From positions 1 to 39,405 of the forward strand of contig JAMPAJ010000007.1 of assembly GCA_023667265.1 (NCBI GenBank): DNA of 39,405 nt. Direction: 5' to 3'. Positions 1 to 7,760 of the stretch are shown here, piece by piece. The notes beneath the pieces were generated by a model. It was not told where the DNA came from, did not search any database, and was given only the letters and a program-made list of their open reading frames with translations. Origin of the DNA: Alistipes sp. (GTDB lineage: Bacteria > Bacillota > Clostridia > Oscillospirales > Ruminococcaceae). Within the stretch, counting starts at the first letter, position 1; the number at the start of each line of letters is the position of its first letter. Made by a program: the position numbers and the translations under genes.

Positions 1-55
1 TGAGGTCAGCGGCAATGCTCTGGTCAGCGGCAATGCTCTGGTCTACGGCAATGCT
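1..55. repeat. Terminal overlap, left copy (identical to 39351-39405)
   Basis: Bases 1-55 match 39351-39405 exactly. The same 55-mer also occurs at 39261-39315, because it lies in the 18-bp/90-bp coding repeat. The overlap fits a circular assembly with a short overlap at the join, but the join falls in a repeat, so repeat copy number at this point is uncertain. Confidence 0.9.
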
Positions 56-280
56 GATTACATATGCATCAAAGGATTGGGGTCGCACAATCGCAATACC
101 ACATTTTTCAAGTGCAAAGACGGGCATATCCATGTTTCCTGCGGTTGTTTCAGCGGAAATCTTGATGAATTTGAGGCAAAGATCAAAGAAACTCACGGAG
201 ACAGCAAATTCGCCAAAGAGTATTTAGCTGCGGTTGAGGTTGTGAAGATTCATTTTGAGGAGGAGAACGATAATGCGTAA
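1..280 (+). CDS. C-terminal part of the NAxVxG hexapeptide-repeat protein (continues from 38911-39405)
   Basis: The frame is open from base 2 and ends with TAA at 278-280. It begins inside the hexapeptide repeat (EVSG, NALVSG, NALVYG) and passes into a non-repeat C-terminal domain of about 75 residues, starting NADYICIKGLGSHNRNTTFF, with a CGC motif and an acidic end (HFEEENDNA). The missing N-terminus is at the other end of the window. Joining 38911-39350 to 1-280 gives one 720-nt gene of 239 codons plus stop. Similar repeat proteins with this C-terminal domain are common in Clostridia phages and are often labelled polymer-forming; their function is unknown to me. The hexad spacing suits a parallel beta-helix. 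It is the last part of the early operon and its stop overlaps the next start. Confidence 0.85.
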   Translation, partial: EVSGNALVSGNALVYGNADYICIKGLGSHNRNTTFFKCKDGHIHVSCGCFSGNLDEFEAKIKETHGDSKFAKEYLAAVEVVKIHFEEENDNA

Positions 281-579
281 AAACCCGAAATATCCGCCGT
301 GGTATTGCTTTACTGCTGTGAAATGCAAAAAAGTGCGGAGAATCATATGAGCCGTTCTGCAAGCTTAAACATATTTGCAGGAAACAGAACAGCTATCCAC
401 CGCAACCGGATAAAGAACAGAATGGAGAGAAAAGAATGATCGACGATAAGCAGCCTGACTTCTGCCGCTATAATGCGGAGCTCCCCTGCTGCTATCCGAT
501 AGATGACTGCGACAATTGCCCTGCGAATCCAAGCAGCTGTGATCCTTACTGGGGCTGTACAGCAGCACAGATATTGTAA
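273..579 (+). pseudogene. Cys-rich small protein, reading frame broken at an A6 run
   Basis: A strong GGAGGAG site precedes ATG 273, which encodes MRKNPKYPPWYCFTAVKCKK and then stops at 348-350. In a different frame, skipping one base at the A6 run 327-332, the sequence continues as KCGESYEPFCKLKHICRK and stays open to TAA 577-579, with further Cys pairs (CCYPIDDCDNCP). Joining the frames restores a CxxC pair (KCKKC), which suggests one ancestral zinc-ribbon protein of about 100 residues with a one-base indel. Alternatively the 3' part is translated alone from ATG 436 (47 aa; GGAGAG six bases upstream). A homopolymer sequencing error is also possible. The gene sits in a run of small Cys-rich genes upstream of the terminase. 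Function unknown. Confidence 0.45.
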
Positions 580-601
580 TATTGGCGGAAGGAGTGGCAG
601 A

Positions 602-961
602 ATGAAAAAAGTATGTGAATGCTGTGGAAAAAATTTCACGGCGTGGTTACCGTGGGACACTAAGTGCTGCAAGTGCGAGCGTCTTGAAGACCTCAAAAAA
701 ATACAGGACGCAATCAAAACAGCAGAACCCGGCGAGAAAGTGAATACATTTTCAACCGATTATGTTGTTTGCCCTTACTGCGGTAATGGAATGGAAATCG
801 ACTATGATTGTTATTTAGATTTTCCAGAAATTTATGAAGAGGGCGACCACGAGATCGAATGCCCTGAGTGCGAAAAAACCTTTATTTTGAGCACGTCCGT
901 ATCTTACAGTTGGGAAACGGGAAAAGCCGAAAGCGAGGAGGAAGAAAATGAGACTGATTGA
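602..961 (+). CDS. Zinc-ribbon protein with four Cys-pair knuckles
   Basis: A 119-residue protein; ATG 602 is chosen because AGGAG lies at 590-594. It contains CECC near residue 5, CCKC near 25, CPYC near 59 and CPEC near 93, which looks like two zinc ribbons separated by a helical linker, followed by an acidic C-terminus (ESEEEENETD). Such proteins in phage early regions usually bind nucleic acid or protein partners, but no specific role is known here. The end overlaps the next start by 14 bases, so the two are probably translationally coupled. No catalytic motif is visible. Confidence 0.75.
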   Translation: MKKVCECCGKNFTAWLPWDTKCCKCERLEDLKKIQDAIKTAEPGEKVNTFSTDYVVCPYCGNGMEIDYDCYLDFPEIYEEGDHEIECPECEKTFILSTSVSYSWETGKAESEEEENETD

Positions 962-1274
962 TGCGGATAAACTGAAAGAAACCATATCAAAATATGAATT
1001 CACTGCGCCGAACAAAACGTACCAACACGGCGGAGAATGTGTGCTTAATTTTTATATGCCGAAAATAATCGACGATGCTCCTACAATCGAAGTCGAGCCT
1101 GTGAGACGTGGGAAGTGGATAACCAATGAAATGACAATAGATTCAGGCTGTACGAGTTGCAGTTGTTGCCGTTCTGAATATTACATAGGAGATATACAGG
1201 CTTTAGAGGGCGATAACAATTTTGTTATGTTCTGCCCTAACTGCGGAACTTGTATGGACGGAGGCGAAACATGA
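948..1274 (+). CDS. Phage protein with C-terminal zinc ribbon (MRLIDAD family)
   Basis: A 108-residue member of a very common Firmicutes phage family. It has the N-terminal signature MRLIDADKLKE, the central IIDDAPTIEVEPVRRGKW segment and a C-terminal zinc ribbon (CTSCSCC, then CPNCGTCMDGG). The function of the family is unknown. GAGGAGGAAG lies just before ATG 948, inside the previous gene. The stop at 1272-1274 overlaps the next ATG at 1271 (ATGA), so the regulator downstream is likely to be coupled to it. This family is usually found in early or middle operons of temperate phages, as here. Confidence 0.85.
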   Translation: MRLIDADKLKETISKYEFTAPNKTYQHGGECVLNFYMPKIIDDAPTIEVEPVRRGKWITNEMTIDSGCTSCSCCRSEYYIGDIQALEGDNNFVMFCPNCGTCMDGGET

Positions 1275-1708
1275 CAGTTAAGGAATATCTGGAACAAGCA
1301 CGGTTTCTTGACTTGCGTATCGATGCAAAGCTTGAAGAGGTTGACCACTTGAATGCATTAGCTACAAAAGCAACTACAGTATACAGTGATGCACCCGGCT
1401 GTTCAGACAAGGACTCAGCGAAAATGGCAAAGACAATTGAAAAAATAATTGATTTAGAAAATGAGATCAGCAGGGATATTGATTCTTTAATAGATCTCAA
1501 ACGTGATATTTTAAGCACAATCAAGCAAGTTCCGAATCAGGAATATCAGTATATTCTGGAACAAAGATATCTGAATTTTGTGAAATGGGAGCAGATAGCC
1601 GTTGAAATGTCTCTTGACCTGCGATGGATATACAGACGTCACGGTATGGCTCTTGCAGAGGTTCAAAAAATCATGGAAAAAAACAAATTCGCCACTAAAG
1701 ACCATTGA
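1271..1708 (+). CDS. ArpU/RinA-like late transcription regulator with sigma-70 region 4-like HTH
   Basis: A 145-residue protein from ATG 1271 (GGAGG at 1259-1263). The N-terminal two thirds are helical and charged, and the C-terminal part (YILEQRYLNF..WEQIAVEMSLDLRWIYRRHGMALAEVQKIM) resembles the sigma-70 region 4 helix-turn-helix of the DUF1492/ArpU/RinA group. These proteins activate late transcription in Gram-positive phages and are encoded immediately upstream of the small terminase gene, as here. The recognition helix would be about residues 115-130. Its likely target is the promoter/leader region between this gene and terS, where a -10-like sequence and a terminator are seen. The family call is good; the activation mechanism is inferred. 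Confidence 0.75.
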   Translation: MTVKEYLEQARFLDLRIDAKLEEVDHLNALATKATTVYSDAPGCSDKDSAKMAKTIEKIIDLENEISRDIDSLIDLKRDILSTIKQVPNQEYQYILEQRYLNFVKWEQIAVEMSLDLRWIYRRHGMALAEVQKIMEKNKFATKDH

Positions 1709-1734
1709 AAGCCACTACGTAAGAGTGATATACT
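1705..1734 (+). promoter_or_regulatory. Possible late promoter upstream of terS
   Basis: TTGAAA at 1705-1710 and TATACT at 1729-1734 are separated by 18 bases, and a second -10-like TATAAT follows at 1735-1740. The start point would be near 1741, only about 16 bases before the terminator stem at 1757. The -35 overlaps the stop codon of the regulator. Moderate match only. Confidence 0.4.
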
Positions 1735-1756
1735 TATAATCAGAAAAGAAGAAAAC

Positions 1757-1786
1757 AAATCCCCGGGTTCAATCTCGGGGATTTTT
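1757..1786 (+). terminator. Intrinsic terminator in the terS leader
   Basis: AAATCCCCG (1757-1765) pairs with CGGGGATTT (1776-1784) around a 10-base loop, and the 3' arm runs into a T tract ending at 1786. It separates early transcription from the late structural operon, or forms an attenuated leader for the promoter just upstream. Confidence 0.8.
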
Positions 1787-1805
1787 GCATAAGGAGAGGA
1801 GGAAA

Positions 1806-2309
1806 ATGCCAAAATGGACGGATAATCCATGGGAGCGTCAGAAAGGCGAATCCGAAAAGGCTTATGAGGCTTTTGCAAACTACCGGGATATGGGCGAGAA
1901 CCGCACTGATGTAGCAGTTGCAAATAAGTTACGGAAAAGTTGCACTTTGATTCGCCGTTGGAAAAAATTATGGGACTGGGCTGAACGTGTCCGGGCTTAT
2001 GATAATTGGCTTGAAAAAAGTGCTCGGCAAAAGATCGTAAAAAATCGACAGGATATGATAGATAGGCATATCCGAATTGCTAAGGACTTACAGGGCAAAG
2101 CGTTGTCGGCACTGCAAAACGCCGATTTAGACGAAATGTCATTCAAGGACATTCGGGAGGTTCTGAAAATGGCAACTGAGCTGGAACGAATTACACAGGG
2201 CATGGCAGAGGTTGAAAGCACACCTAAAGAGCAGGAAAGCAGAACGTCATTTGCCGATATCATTACATCAGCCTATCAAAAACGAAAGAATAGTGACGAT
2301 AATGAATGA
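1806..2309 (+). CDS. terS: Terminase small subunit
   Basis: A 167-residue protein that should recognise phage DNA and hand it to the large terminase. ATG 1806 follows GGAGAGGAGG; an in-frame TTG at 1785 lies in the terminator and is rejected. Residues 1-75 hold an HTH-like DNA-binding region (WTDNPWERQKGESEKAYEAF ... VANKLRKSCTLIRRWKKLWDW), a pattern typical of Firmicutes phage small terminases. A helical region (RQDMIDRHIRIAKDLQGKALSAL) suits the oligomerisation core, and the C-terminus is polar. The stop overlaps the terL start by eight bases. The position directly before the large terminase supports the call. Confidence 0.85.
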   Translation: MPKWTDNPWERQKGESEKAYEAFANYRDMGENRTDVAVANKLRKSCTLIRRWKKLWDWAERVRAYDNWLEKSARQKIVKNRQDMIDRHIRIAKDLQGKALSALQNADLDEMSFKDIREVLKMATELERITQGMAEVESTPKEQESRTSFADIITSAYQKRKNSDDNE

Positions 2310-3711
2310 AGAAGCCGTTTTATACTATGCCGAACATCCTGTAGAATTTGTCGTTGACATTATCGGAGCATTTCCCGATAAGGAACAAAGGAAAATTCTT
2401 GACAGCGTTGCACATAATCAAATGACAAGCGTCAGAAGCGGTCACGGCGTCGGGAAAAGTGCCGTAGAAGCTTGGATAATTATTTGGTTTATGCTTACAA
2501 GACCTTTTCCTAAAATACCATGTACCGCACCGACACAGCACCAGTTATTTGATATTCTCTGGGCGGAGGTCAGCAAGTGGATAAGAAATAATCCGATTTT
2601 GGCAAATGAGCTTATATGGACAAAAGAAAAGCTTTACATGAAAGGCTATCCGGAAGAATGGTTTGCAGTAGCACGAACGGCGAGTAAGCCGGACGCATTA
2701 CAAGGATTTCATGCGGATGATGTACTCTTTATTATTGACGAAGCAAGCGGCGTAGATGACAAAATATTTGAACCAGTGCTTGGCGCATTGTCTACTCCCG
2801 GAGCAAGACTTCTGATGTGCGGCAATCCCACTCAGCTGAAAGGCTTTTTCTTTGAGAGCCACCATAAGAACAGAGCAGCTTACAAAACATTTCATATCGA
2901 CGGCAGAAACAGCGAACGAGTATCGCAGGAATTTGTTGATACGATCATCAATATGTACGGTGAAGACAGCGACGTATTCAGAGTACGAGTTGCAGGAGAG
3001 TTTCCGCTTGCAGAAGATGACGTATTCATCCCCTTGCCCCTGATTGAAAAATCCATACAGACAGAATACAAGCCAAAGGAAAAGCCTCAGCAGATACACA
3101 TAGGCTGCGACGTTGCCCGATATGGCGATGATAAAACAGTCATATGCTATCGAATTGACGAAAAGGTGGAGATACACAAGAAGCGTAACGGACAGGACAC
3201 AATGAAAACGGCAGATGACATTCTGAAATTGGGGATAGAACTGTCAGAGCGGTATAAGCTTGACCCGAAAACGGACGACCCGATACCAGTAAAGGTAGAT
3301 GACGGAGGCGTAGGAGGCGGAGTTGTAGACCGCCTGAGACAAGTCAAGAGGAATAATCCGGAGTTGTACTGGTGGCTTGAGGTTTATCCGATTAAGTTCG
3401 GTCAGAAGATACAGCATAAATATTACGACGATTCAACAACATACATGATGAGTGTTGTAAAAAAGCTTTTGCAGCCGTATGACGAAAGCGGAAAGCCCAA
3501 GCCTGTAGAGCTGATTCTTCCCAATGACGATAACCTTGTAGGACAGTTGTCAAGCAGAAAGTACAACATGACCGACAGAGGAAAGATCAGGGTCGAAAGC
3601 AAAAAGATAATGAAGCAGAGAGGACTTCCCTCTCCCGATGAAGCGGACAGTGTTCTTCTTGTCTGTCTGCCTGTAAAACTGCCAAAGAAAAGAGTTGAGA
3701 AAAAATTATGA
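2302..3711 (+). CDS. terL: Terminase large subunit (ATPase and nuclease)
   Basis: A 469-residue DNA-packaging motor. The start at ATG 2302 overlaps the terS stop; longer in-frame starts lie inside terS. The N-terminal ATPase has Walker A GHGVGKS (residues 47-53) and Walker B LFIIDEAS (142-149), followed by the coupling segment CGNPTQ (173-178). The C-terminal RNase H-like nuclease has acidic residues in CDVARYGDDKT (D270), VDDGG (D333/D334) and DEAD (446-449). Length and order match a full terminase. It translocates DNA into the prohead and cuts it at the portal. It overlaps the portal gene by four bases (ATGA), the usual coupling in this cassette. Confidence 0.96.
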   Translation: MNEEAVLYYAEHPVEFVVDIIGAFPDKEQRKILDSVAHNQMTSVRSGHGVGKSAVEAWIIIWFMLTRPFPKIPCTAPTQHQLFDILWAEVSKWIRNNPILANELIWTKEKLYMKGYPEEWFAVARTASKPDALQGFHADDVLFIIDEASGVDDKIFEPVLGALSTPGARLLMCGNPTQLKGFFFESHHKNRAAYKTFHIDGRNSERVSQEFVDTIINMYGEDSDVFRVRVAGEFPLAEDDVFIPLPLIEKSIQTEYKPKEKPQQIHIGCDVARYGDDKTVICYRIDEKVEIHKKRNGQDTMKTADDILKLGIELSERYKLDPKTDDPIPVKVDDGGVGGGVVDRLRQVKRNNPELYWWLEVYPIKFGQKIQHKYYDDSTTYMMSVVKKLLQPYDESGKPKPVELILPNDDNLVGQLSSRKYNMTDRGKIRVESKKIMKQRGLPSPDEADSVLLVCLPVKLPKKRVEKKL

Positions 3712-5264
3712 GCAGGAAAAAGCCTCAGATAACGGCAAAGATAATCAAGGCTCACGATGATTCACAAGACATCATCAAAGCCGAAACTGTCACTCAGATT
3801 CCGCAGGAAGAAGCGTATTCAACCGACTGGATAGAGCCTCCGACTGATTTGAGAGGGTTTAAGAAGCTTGTAAACAACAGCGCAATACTTCCCCAGTGCA
3901 TCAGAGCGTATAAGAATAACATTGCAGGATTCGGAATAGGCGTCAGATACAAGGAAGATGTTGAAGAAACTCCTGAAATGGCAGAAGAATTCCAAAGAGC
4001 AGAAAACATAGTTGCTGCTTTTACAATGGAGCAGGATGCCAAAGAGGTGTTCGAGGACGTTGTAGAAGCGAGAGAGACCTACGGCATAGCCTACATGGAG
4101 GTTATACGCAATATCGCAGGAGAAGTCGTTCAGATAGAATTTATCAACGATACGGCAAGCATGAGAAAAACACACCCTCTCGAACCGTACATTGACTGTA
4201 CATATTACCGAAACGGTGAAGATATAGCACGCAAGAAAAAATTCAGAAAATACAGACAGCAAATCGGCGGTAAAACCGTTTATTTCAAAGAATTTGGCGA
4301 TACAAGGGTAATGGACAGTCGAAACGGAGAATATGCCAAAGACAATGAGACTATCGACTTACAGTATCAGGCGAACGAGATCATCGAGTTTGCTCTCGGC
4401 ACAGCTCCGTATGGAGAAGTCCGCTGGATAGGTCAGATTCTCGGAGTAGACGGCAGCAGAAAAGCCGAAAATCTCAACAATAACTATTTCAGAAACGGAC
4501 GGCATACTCCGCTCATGATAATAGTCAAGGGCGGAACTATAAGCAATGACAGCTTCCAGAATCTTCGTGCATATATGGACGAGATTAAGGGAGAAAACGG
4601 ACAGCACTCTTTCTTACTGCTTGAAACGGAGGCTACGGACGGCAGAGTTGATTTCGACGCTAAAGAAAAGCCCGATATCGAGATAAAGGATATAGCAAGC
4701 ATATTGCAGAAAGACGAGCTGTTTCAGGAATACATCGACAACAACAGAAGAAAAGTGCAGTCTGCATTTCAGCTTCCCGATCTGTATGTAGGATATACAA
4801 CGGATTTCAACAGGGCGACTGCTCAGACAGCGCAGGAAGTAACGGAGGAGCAGGTATTTCAGCCCGAGCGGACAAGCCTTGCATGGATAGTAAATAACAA
4901 GCTGCTCAGCAGCTACCGTTTTAAATATGTCGAGGTGTTTTTCAAAGAGCCTAATATCACAAATCCCGATGATATATTCAAGCTGCTGTCAGTGTGCAGC
5001 CACGCAGGCGGTCTTACTCCTAACTTTGCAAAGGAGATCATATATAACGCTTACGGACGTGTTTCAGAGGACTACGAGGGCGACTGGGGAAATATCCCTA
5101 TCGGTGTCAACACTCAGCCTCAGAACGCATCACAGATAGATATATCGCAGCTTACAGAACAGCTTAACAAGCAGATAAGCAAAGCTGCTTCAAACAGCAG
5201 CGATGAAGTTGTGGCGGTAATGAAAGAAGTCCGCAGACTGCTTAAAGAAATGGCTGGTGATTGA
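3708..5264 (+). CDS. xkdE: Portal protein, PBSX/XkdE family
   Basis: A 518-residue portal, the ring at the head vertex through which DNA enters. The N-terminus (TDWIEPPTDLRGFKKLVNNSAILPQCIRAYKNNIAGFGIG) and the AMSK-type body are typical of PBSX-family portals. LYVGYTTDFNRATAQTAQEV near residue 365 is the conserved portal segment that follows the wing domain. The C-terminal 60 residues are polar with a short helix (EVVAVMKEVRRLLKEM). It lies immediately after terL with a four-base overlap and before the gpF-like gene, the canonical order. No truncation is seen. Confidence 0.92.
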   Translation: MSRKKPQITAKIIKAHDDSQDIIKAETVTQIPQEEAYSTDWIEPPTDLRGFKKLVNNSAILPQCIRAYKNNIAGFGIGVRYKEDVEETPEMAEEFQRAENIVAAFTMEQDAKEVFEDVVEARETYGIAYMEVIRNIAGEVVQIEFINDTASMRKTHPLEPYIDCTYYRNGEDIARKKKFRKYRQQIGGKTVYFKEFGDTRVMDSRNGEYAKDNETIDLQYQANEIIEFALGTAPYGEVRWIGQILGVDGSRKAENLNNNYFRNGRHTPLMIIVKGGTISNDSFQNLRAYMDEIKGENGQHSFLLLETEATDGRVDFDAKEKPDIEIKDIASILQKDELFQEYIDNNRRKVQSAFQLPDLYVGYTTDFNRATAQTAQEVTEEQVFQPERTSLAWIVNNKLLSSYRFKYVEVFFKEPNITNPDDIFKLLSVCSHAGGLTPNFAKEIIYNAYGRVSEDYEGDWGNIPIGVNTQPQNASQIDISQLTEQLNKQISKAASNSSDEVVAVMKEVRRLLKEMAGD

Positions 5265-5265
5265 G

Positions 5266-6231
5266 ATGTGCATACATTGCAAATCGCTGATAGAAGCTAT
5301 AGACGGATTCATCGCAAAAGCCGATGACGACTTGAAAGACGACCTTGAAGAAAGCGGCAGGGTATCACCCGACGAGACTGTTGATTGTATCAATGAGATC
5401 GAGGACGGAGTTACAGCGGCTCTTCTTTCGGAGACCGATTATTTTATCAAGCAGATCAAGAAGCGGAAAACACTTACAGAGCTGCTTGACGATCTCGAAG
5501 AGATCAAAGCTAAGGACATCTACTGCGATGAGATAAAAACAGTAGTTTCCGGGCAGCTTCACAAGCTCGTTCCGAAGCTTGTAAAAGAATACGTTTCTAT
5601 TGTCGACAAAGAAATCGAGATCACAACCGTTTCCAAACGCACTACCGCATGGATAGATAACTGGAGCGGACAGCTTTCAGAATTGATGAAGCTTGACAGT
5701 CATAAGCAGATAGAAGATATTCTGAAAAAAGGATTTGAAAACGGAAGCGACATAGCAAGCGTCACAAGAGATATTCTCGACAGCGGAATGAGGGACGAAC
5801 ATTATCGGGCAAGACGTGTAGCTGTCACAGAAGTTCTCGGAGCGCACAATGCCGCAAAGCAGGAAGCCGCTATGCAGAATCCCTGCATAAAAGAGAAGAT
5901 GTGGAGGCATACAGGAGCTTACAACAACTCTCCCAGAGAAAATCATGTTGATATGGATGGACAGAAAGTACTTGTGTCAGAGCCATATAGTCTTACAGGA
6001 GCGGGCGGCGAAACATATCATCCAATGTTCCCCACAGACCCGATACTGCCGCCCGGAGAAAGAATCAACTGCCACTGCTTGTCTCAGGATATTGTTGATG
6101 AAGATATACTCGGACTGTCTCCCGAAGAACGACAGAGGCTACAACAGGAAGCTATCGACAGCATGGACGATGAATGGGAAAAGGAGCTTGACGCTCAGAA
6201 CAGGGCTAAGGCAGGAATCGAAGAAGATTAA
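5266..6231 (+). CDS. Minor head protein, phage Mu gpF-like
   Basis: About 321 residues from ATG 5266; a GTG at 5257, overlapping the portal stop, is an equally possible start and neither has a strong ribosome site. The C-terminal half carries the Mu F-like/SPP1 gp7 domain: RRVAVTEVLGAHNAAKQEAA, KMWRHTGAYNNSPRENHVDMDG and PPGERINCHC, whose conserved His and Cys residues are all present. The N-terminal half is helical, with one CIHC pair at the very start. These proteins bind the portal and help in head assembly or DNA ejection. The gene is followed by an unusually long, AT-rich gap with two hairpins. Confidence 0.88.
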   Translation: MCIHCKSLIEAIDGFIAKADDDLKDDLEESGRVSPDETVDCINEIEDGVTAALLSETDYFIKQIKKRKTLTELLDDLEEIKAKDIYCDEIKTVVSGQLHKLVPKLVKEYVSIVDKEIEITTVSKRTTAWIDNWSGQLSELMKLDSHKQIEDILKKGFENGSDIASVTRDILDSGMRDEHYRARRVAVTEVLGAHNAAKQEAAMQNPCIKEKMWRHTGAYNNSPRENHVDMDGQKVLVSEPYSLTGAGGETYHPMFPTDPILPPGERINCHCLSQDIVDEDILGLSPEERQRLQQEAIDSMDDEWEKELDAQNRAKAGIEED

Positions 6232-6242
6232 CGGAATCCTCT

Positions 6243-6276
6243 CAGAACGTTTTAAACGGCATTTTAAGGCGTTCTG
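6243..6276 (+). other. Hairpin downstream of the gpF-like gene
   Basis: CAGAACG (6243-6249) pairs with CGTTCTG (6270-6276), with an inner TTAAA/TTTAA stem. It begins 12 bases after the stop codon. There is no T run after it, so it is a weak terminator at best and may be an mRNA end or stabilising structure. Confidence 0.5.
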
Positions 6277-6342
6277 ATTCTAAGCAACAAATTACACTTC
6301 AAACAGTCAAAAGCTTAAAATAACGGCGAATAAAGCGTTAAA

Positions 6343-6381
6343 AACAGATTTAAATTTAATTCTGTAAATTTCAAATCTGTT
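6343..6381 (+). other. Strong AT-rich hairpin before xkdF
   Basis: AACAGATTTAAATTTA (6343-6358) pairs with TAAATTT and AAATCTGTT (6365-6381) with a single bulged C at 6372 and a six-base loop. It ends 36 bases before ATG 6418. It has no T tract. It may protect or process the mRNA for the protease and capsid genes. Confidence 0.6.
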
Positions 6382-6417
6382 CTTATAAATTCAAAATCCT
6401 ATGAGAGGGGTGAAATC

Positions 6418-7740
6418 ATGAACGAGAAAGTAAAAAAAGCTTTTGAAATCACAGACGCAAAGATTTCCTTTGTATCACTGGTGGATAAAGCTGCCAACAA
6501 GAGACAGTTCCTTATCACCAAAGCGAAAGACGGCAAAGCCGAATGGAACACGGTAGGCAGGATAGTCAAGACGGACAGCTCGAATCATTATGTTACAGGC
6601 GTTGTATACGAACCACTTGTAGAGGACGCTCACGGCGACTTTATGACAGAGGAAGAGATCACCAAGGCGGCATATTGGTTCGCAAAGAACGGCAGCGGAA
6701 CTGACATTCAGCACAGTTTTGAAGCCGAGGAGGGCGTATCTGTCGTTGAAAACTGGATAGCTAAGGCTGATTTCGAGATAAACGGCGAATCTATCAGCAA
6801 AGGCACTTGGCTTATTACAGCAGAAGTTCAGAACGATGAGATATGGGATAAAATCTCAAAGGGAGAGATCACCGGGTTCAGTATGGGCGGTCAGGGGAAA
6901 TACAGCAAAAAGGACGTTGACCTTGACGATCTCAAAAAGAACGACGGTGCAGAGGATAAGCAGGGACTTCTTGCGAAGTTTGCAAAAATGATCGGCTTGA
7001 AAGCGATCAAAAAAGGCGAAGTTACCGAGATTTACAACGAAAGAAGTAAATCGGCTTGCTTTTGGGAAGCTCTTAACGCCTTGGAACAGTGCTTGTACGA
7101 GTATGACTGGAATACAGGCAGAAGAACGTTTGAATCCGATGAAAGAATAATCCGTGAAGCCCTTTCAGATTTTTCCGAAATTATCACGGATATTCTCATA
7201 TCGGACAGCATTACAAAGGCAATATCTCCCGATTTTGAACAGCTTGAAAAGGCAGGAAAGAAAATGTCGGGCAGAAACAAGCAGACGCTCTGCGGAATCT
7301 ACGATAGTCTCGGCGCATTCTTAAAGGAGTTTGACGACCCCGAAACAGAAAACGCCGATACTGATAACAACAGCGAGGAGGAATCAGAAGTGACGAAATC
7401 AGAAGTTGAAAAGCTTATCGCCGACGGCATCGCTAAGGCTCTGGAGAATGCAACCAAATCTCCCGAACCTGCGGAAACCGTTGAAAAGTCAGCCGACAAC
7501 ACGGCTGTTACAGCAGAATTTATCGAAACGGCGGTACAGGAGGCTGTTAAAAAGGCTCTTGAATCCGAACAGCCTAAGCCTGAAACGGTTACAGCCGAAC
7601 AGGTGGAAAAGATGATCGGCGATGCCGTAGCAAAGGCGATCGAACCTATCAGAAAGCAGACAGGACTTCCAACGAACCTCAACGATGATAAAACCGTTGA
7701 GAAACAGGCGGAACAGCATTATCTGCACGGTATTCTCTAA
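6418..7740 (+). CDS. xkdF: Prohead serine protease with scaffold region, XkdF family
   Basis: A 440-residue protein; GAGAGGGGTG precedes ATG 6418. Residues 1-165 match the XkdF putative serine protease: SLVDKAANKRQFLITK, GVVYEPLVEDAHGDFMTEEE, DIQHSFE (candidate catalytic His99) and GFSMGG (candidate catalytic Ser155). The middle (about 200-300) is a helical domain. The C-terminal 130 residues are highly acidic and Ala/Glu/Lys rich (SEEESEVTKSEVEKLIADGIAKALE, repeated as VEKMIGDAVAKAIEPI), typical of a scaffold that is cleaved off during capsid maturation. Position just before the major capsid gene supports this. A protease-scaffold fusion is inferred. Confidence 0.85.
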   Translation: MNEKVKKAFEITDAKISFVSLVDKAANKRQFLITKAKDGKAEWNTVGRIVKTDSSNHYVTGVVYEPLVEDAHGDFMTEEEITKAAYWFAKNGSGTDIQHSFEAEEGVSVVENWIAKADFEINGESISKGTWLITAEVQNDEIWDKISKGEITGFSMGGQGKYSKKDVDLDDLKKNDGAEDKQGLLAKFAKMIGLKAIKKGEVTEIYNERSKSACFWEALNALEQCLYEYDWNTGRRTFESDERIIREALSDFSEIITDILISDSITKAISPDFEQLEKAGKKMSGRNKQTLCGIYDSLGAFLKEFDDPETENADTDNNSEEESEVTKSEVEKLIADGIAKALENATKSPEPAETVEKSADNTAVTAEFIETAVQEAVKKALESEQPKPETVTAEQVEKMIGDAVAKAIEPIRKQTGLPTNLNDDKTVEKQAEQHYLHGIL

Positions 7741-7760
7741 AAAGCAAGGAGGAAAAGAAA

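Noticed and set aside
343-717. Minus-strand ORF of 124 codons opposite the Cys-rich genes
   Set aside because: It opposes genes with ribosome sites and zinc motifs, has no convincing start signal and a biased composition typical of an antisense shadow.
1757-1786. T arm of a tRNA (GGTTCAATC between G/C stems)
   Set aside because: Pairing does not fit a 5-bp stem with a seven-base loop, no other tRNA arms are nearby, and a T tract follows, so it is a terminator.
7299-7682. Minus-strand ORF opposite the xkdF scaffold region
   Set aside because: Ser/Ala-rich shadow of the Glu/Ala-rich coding strand with no ribosome site.
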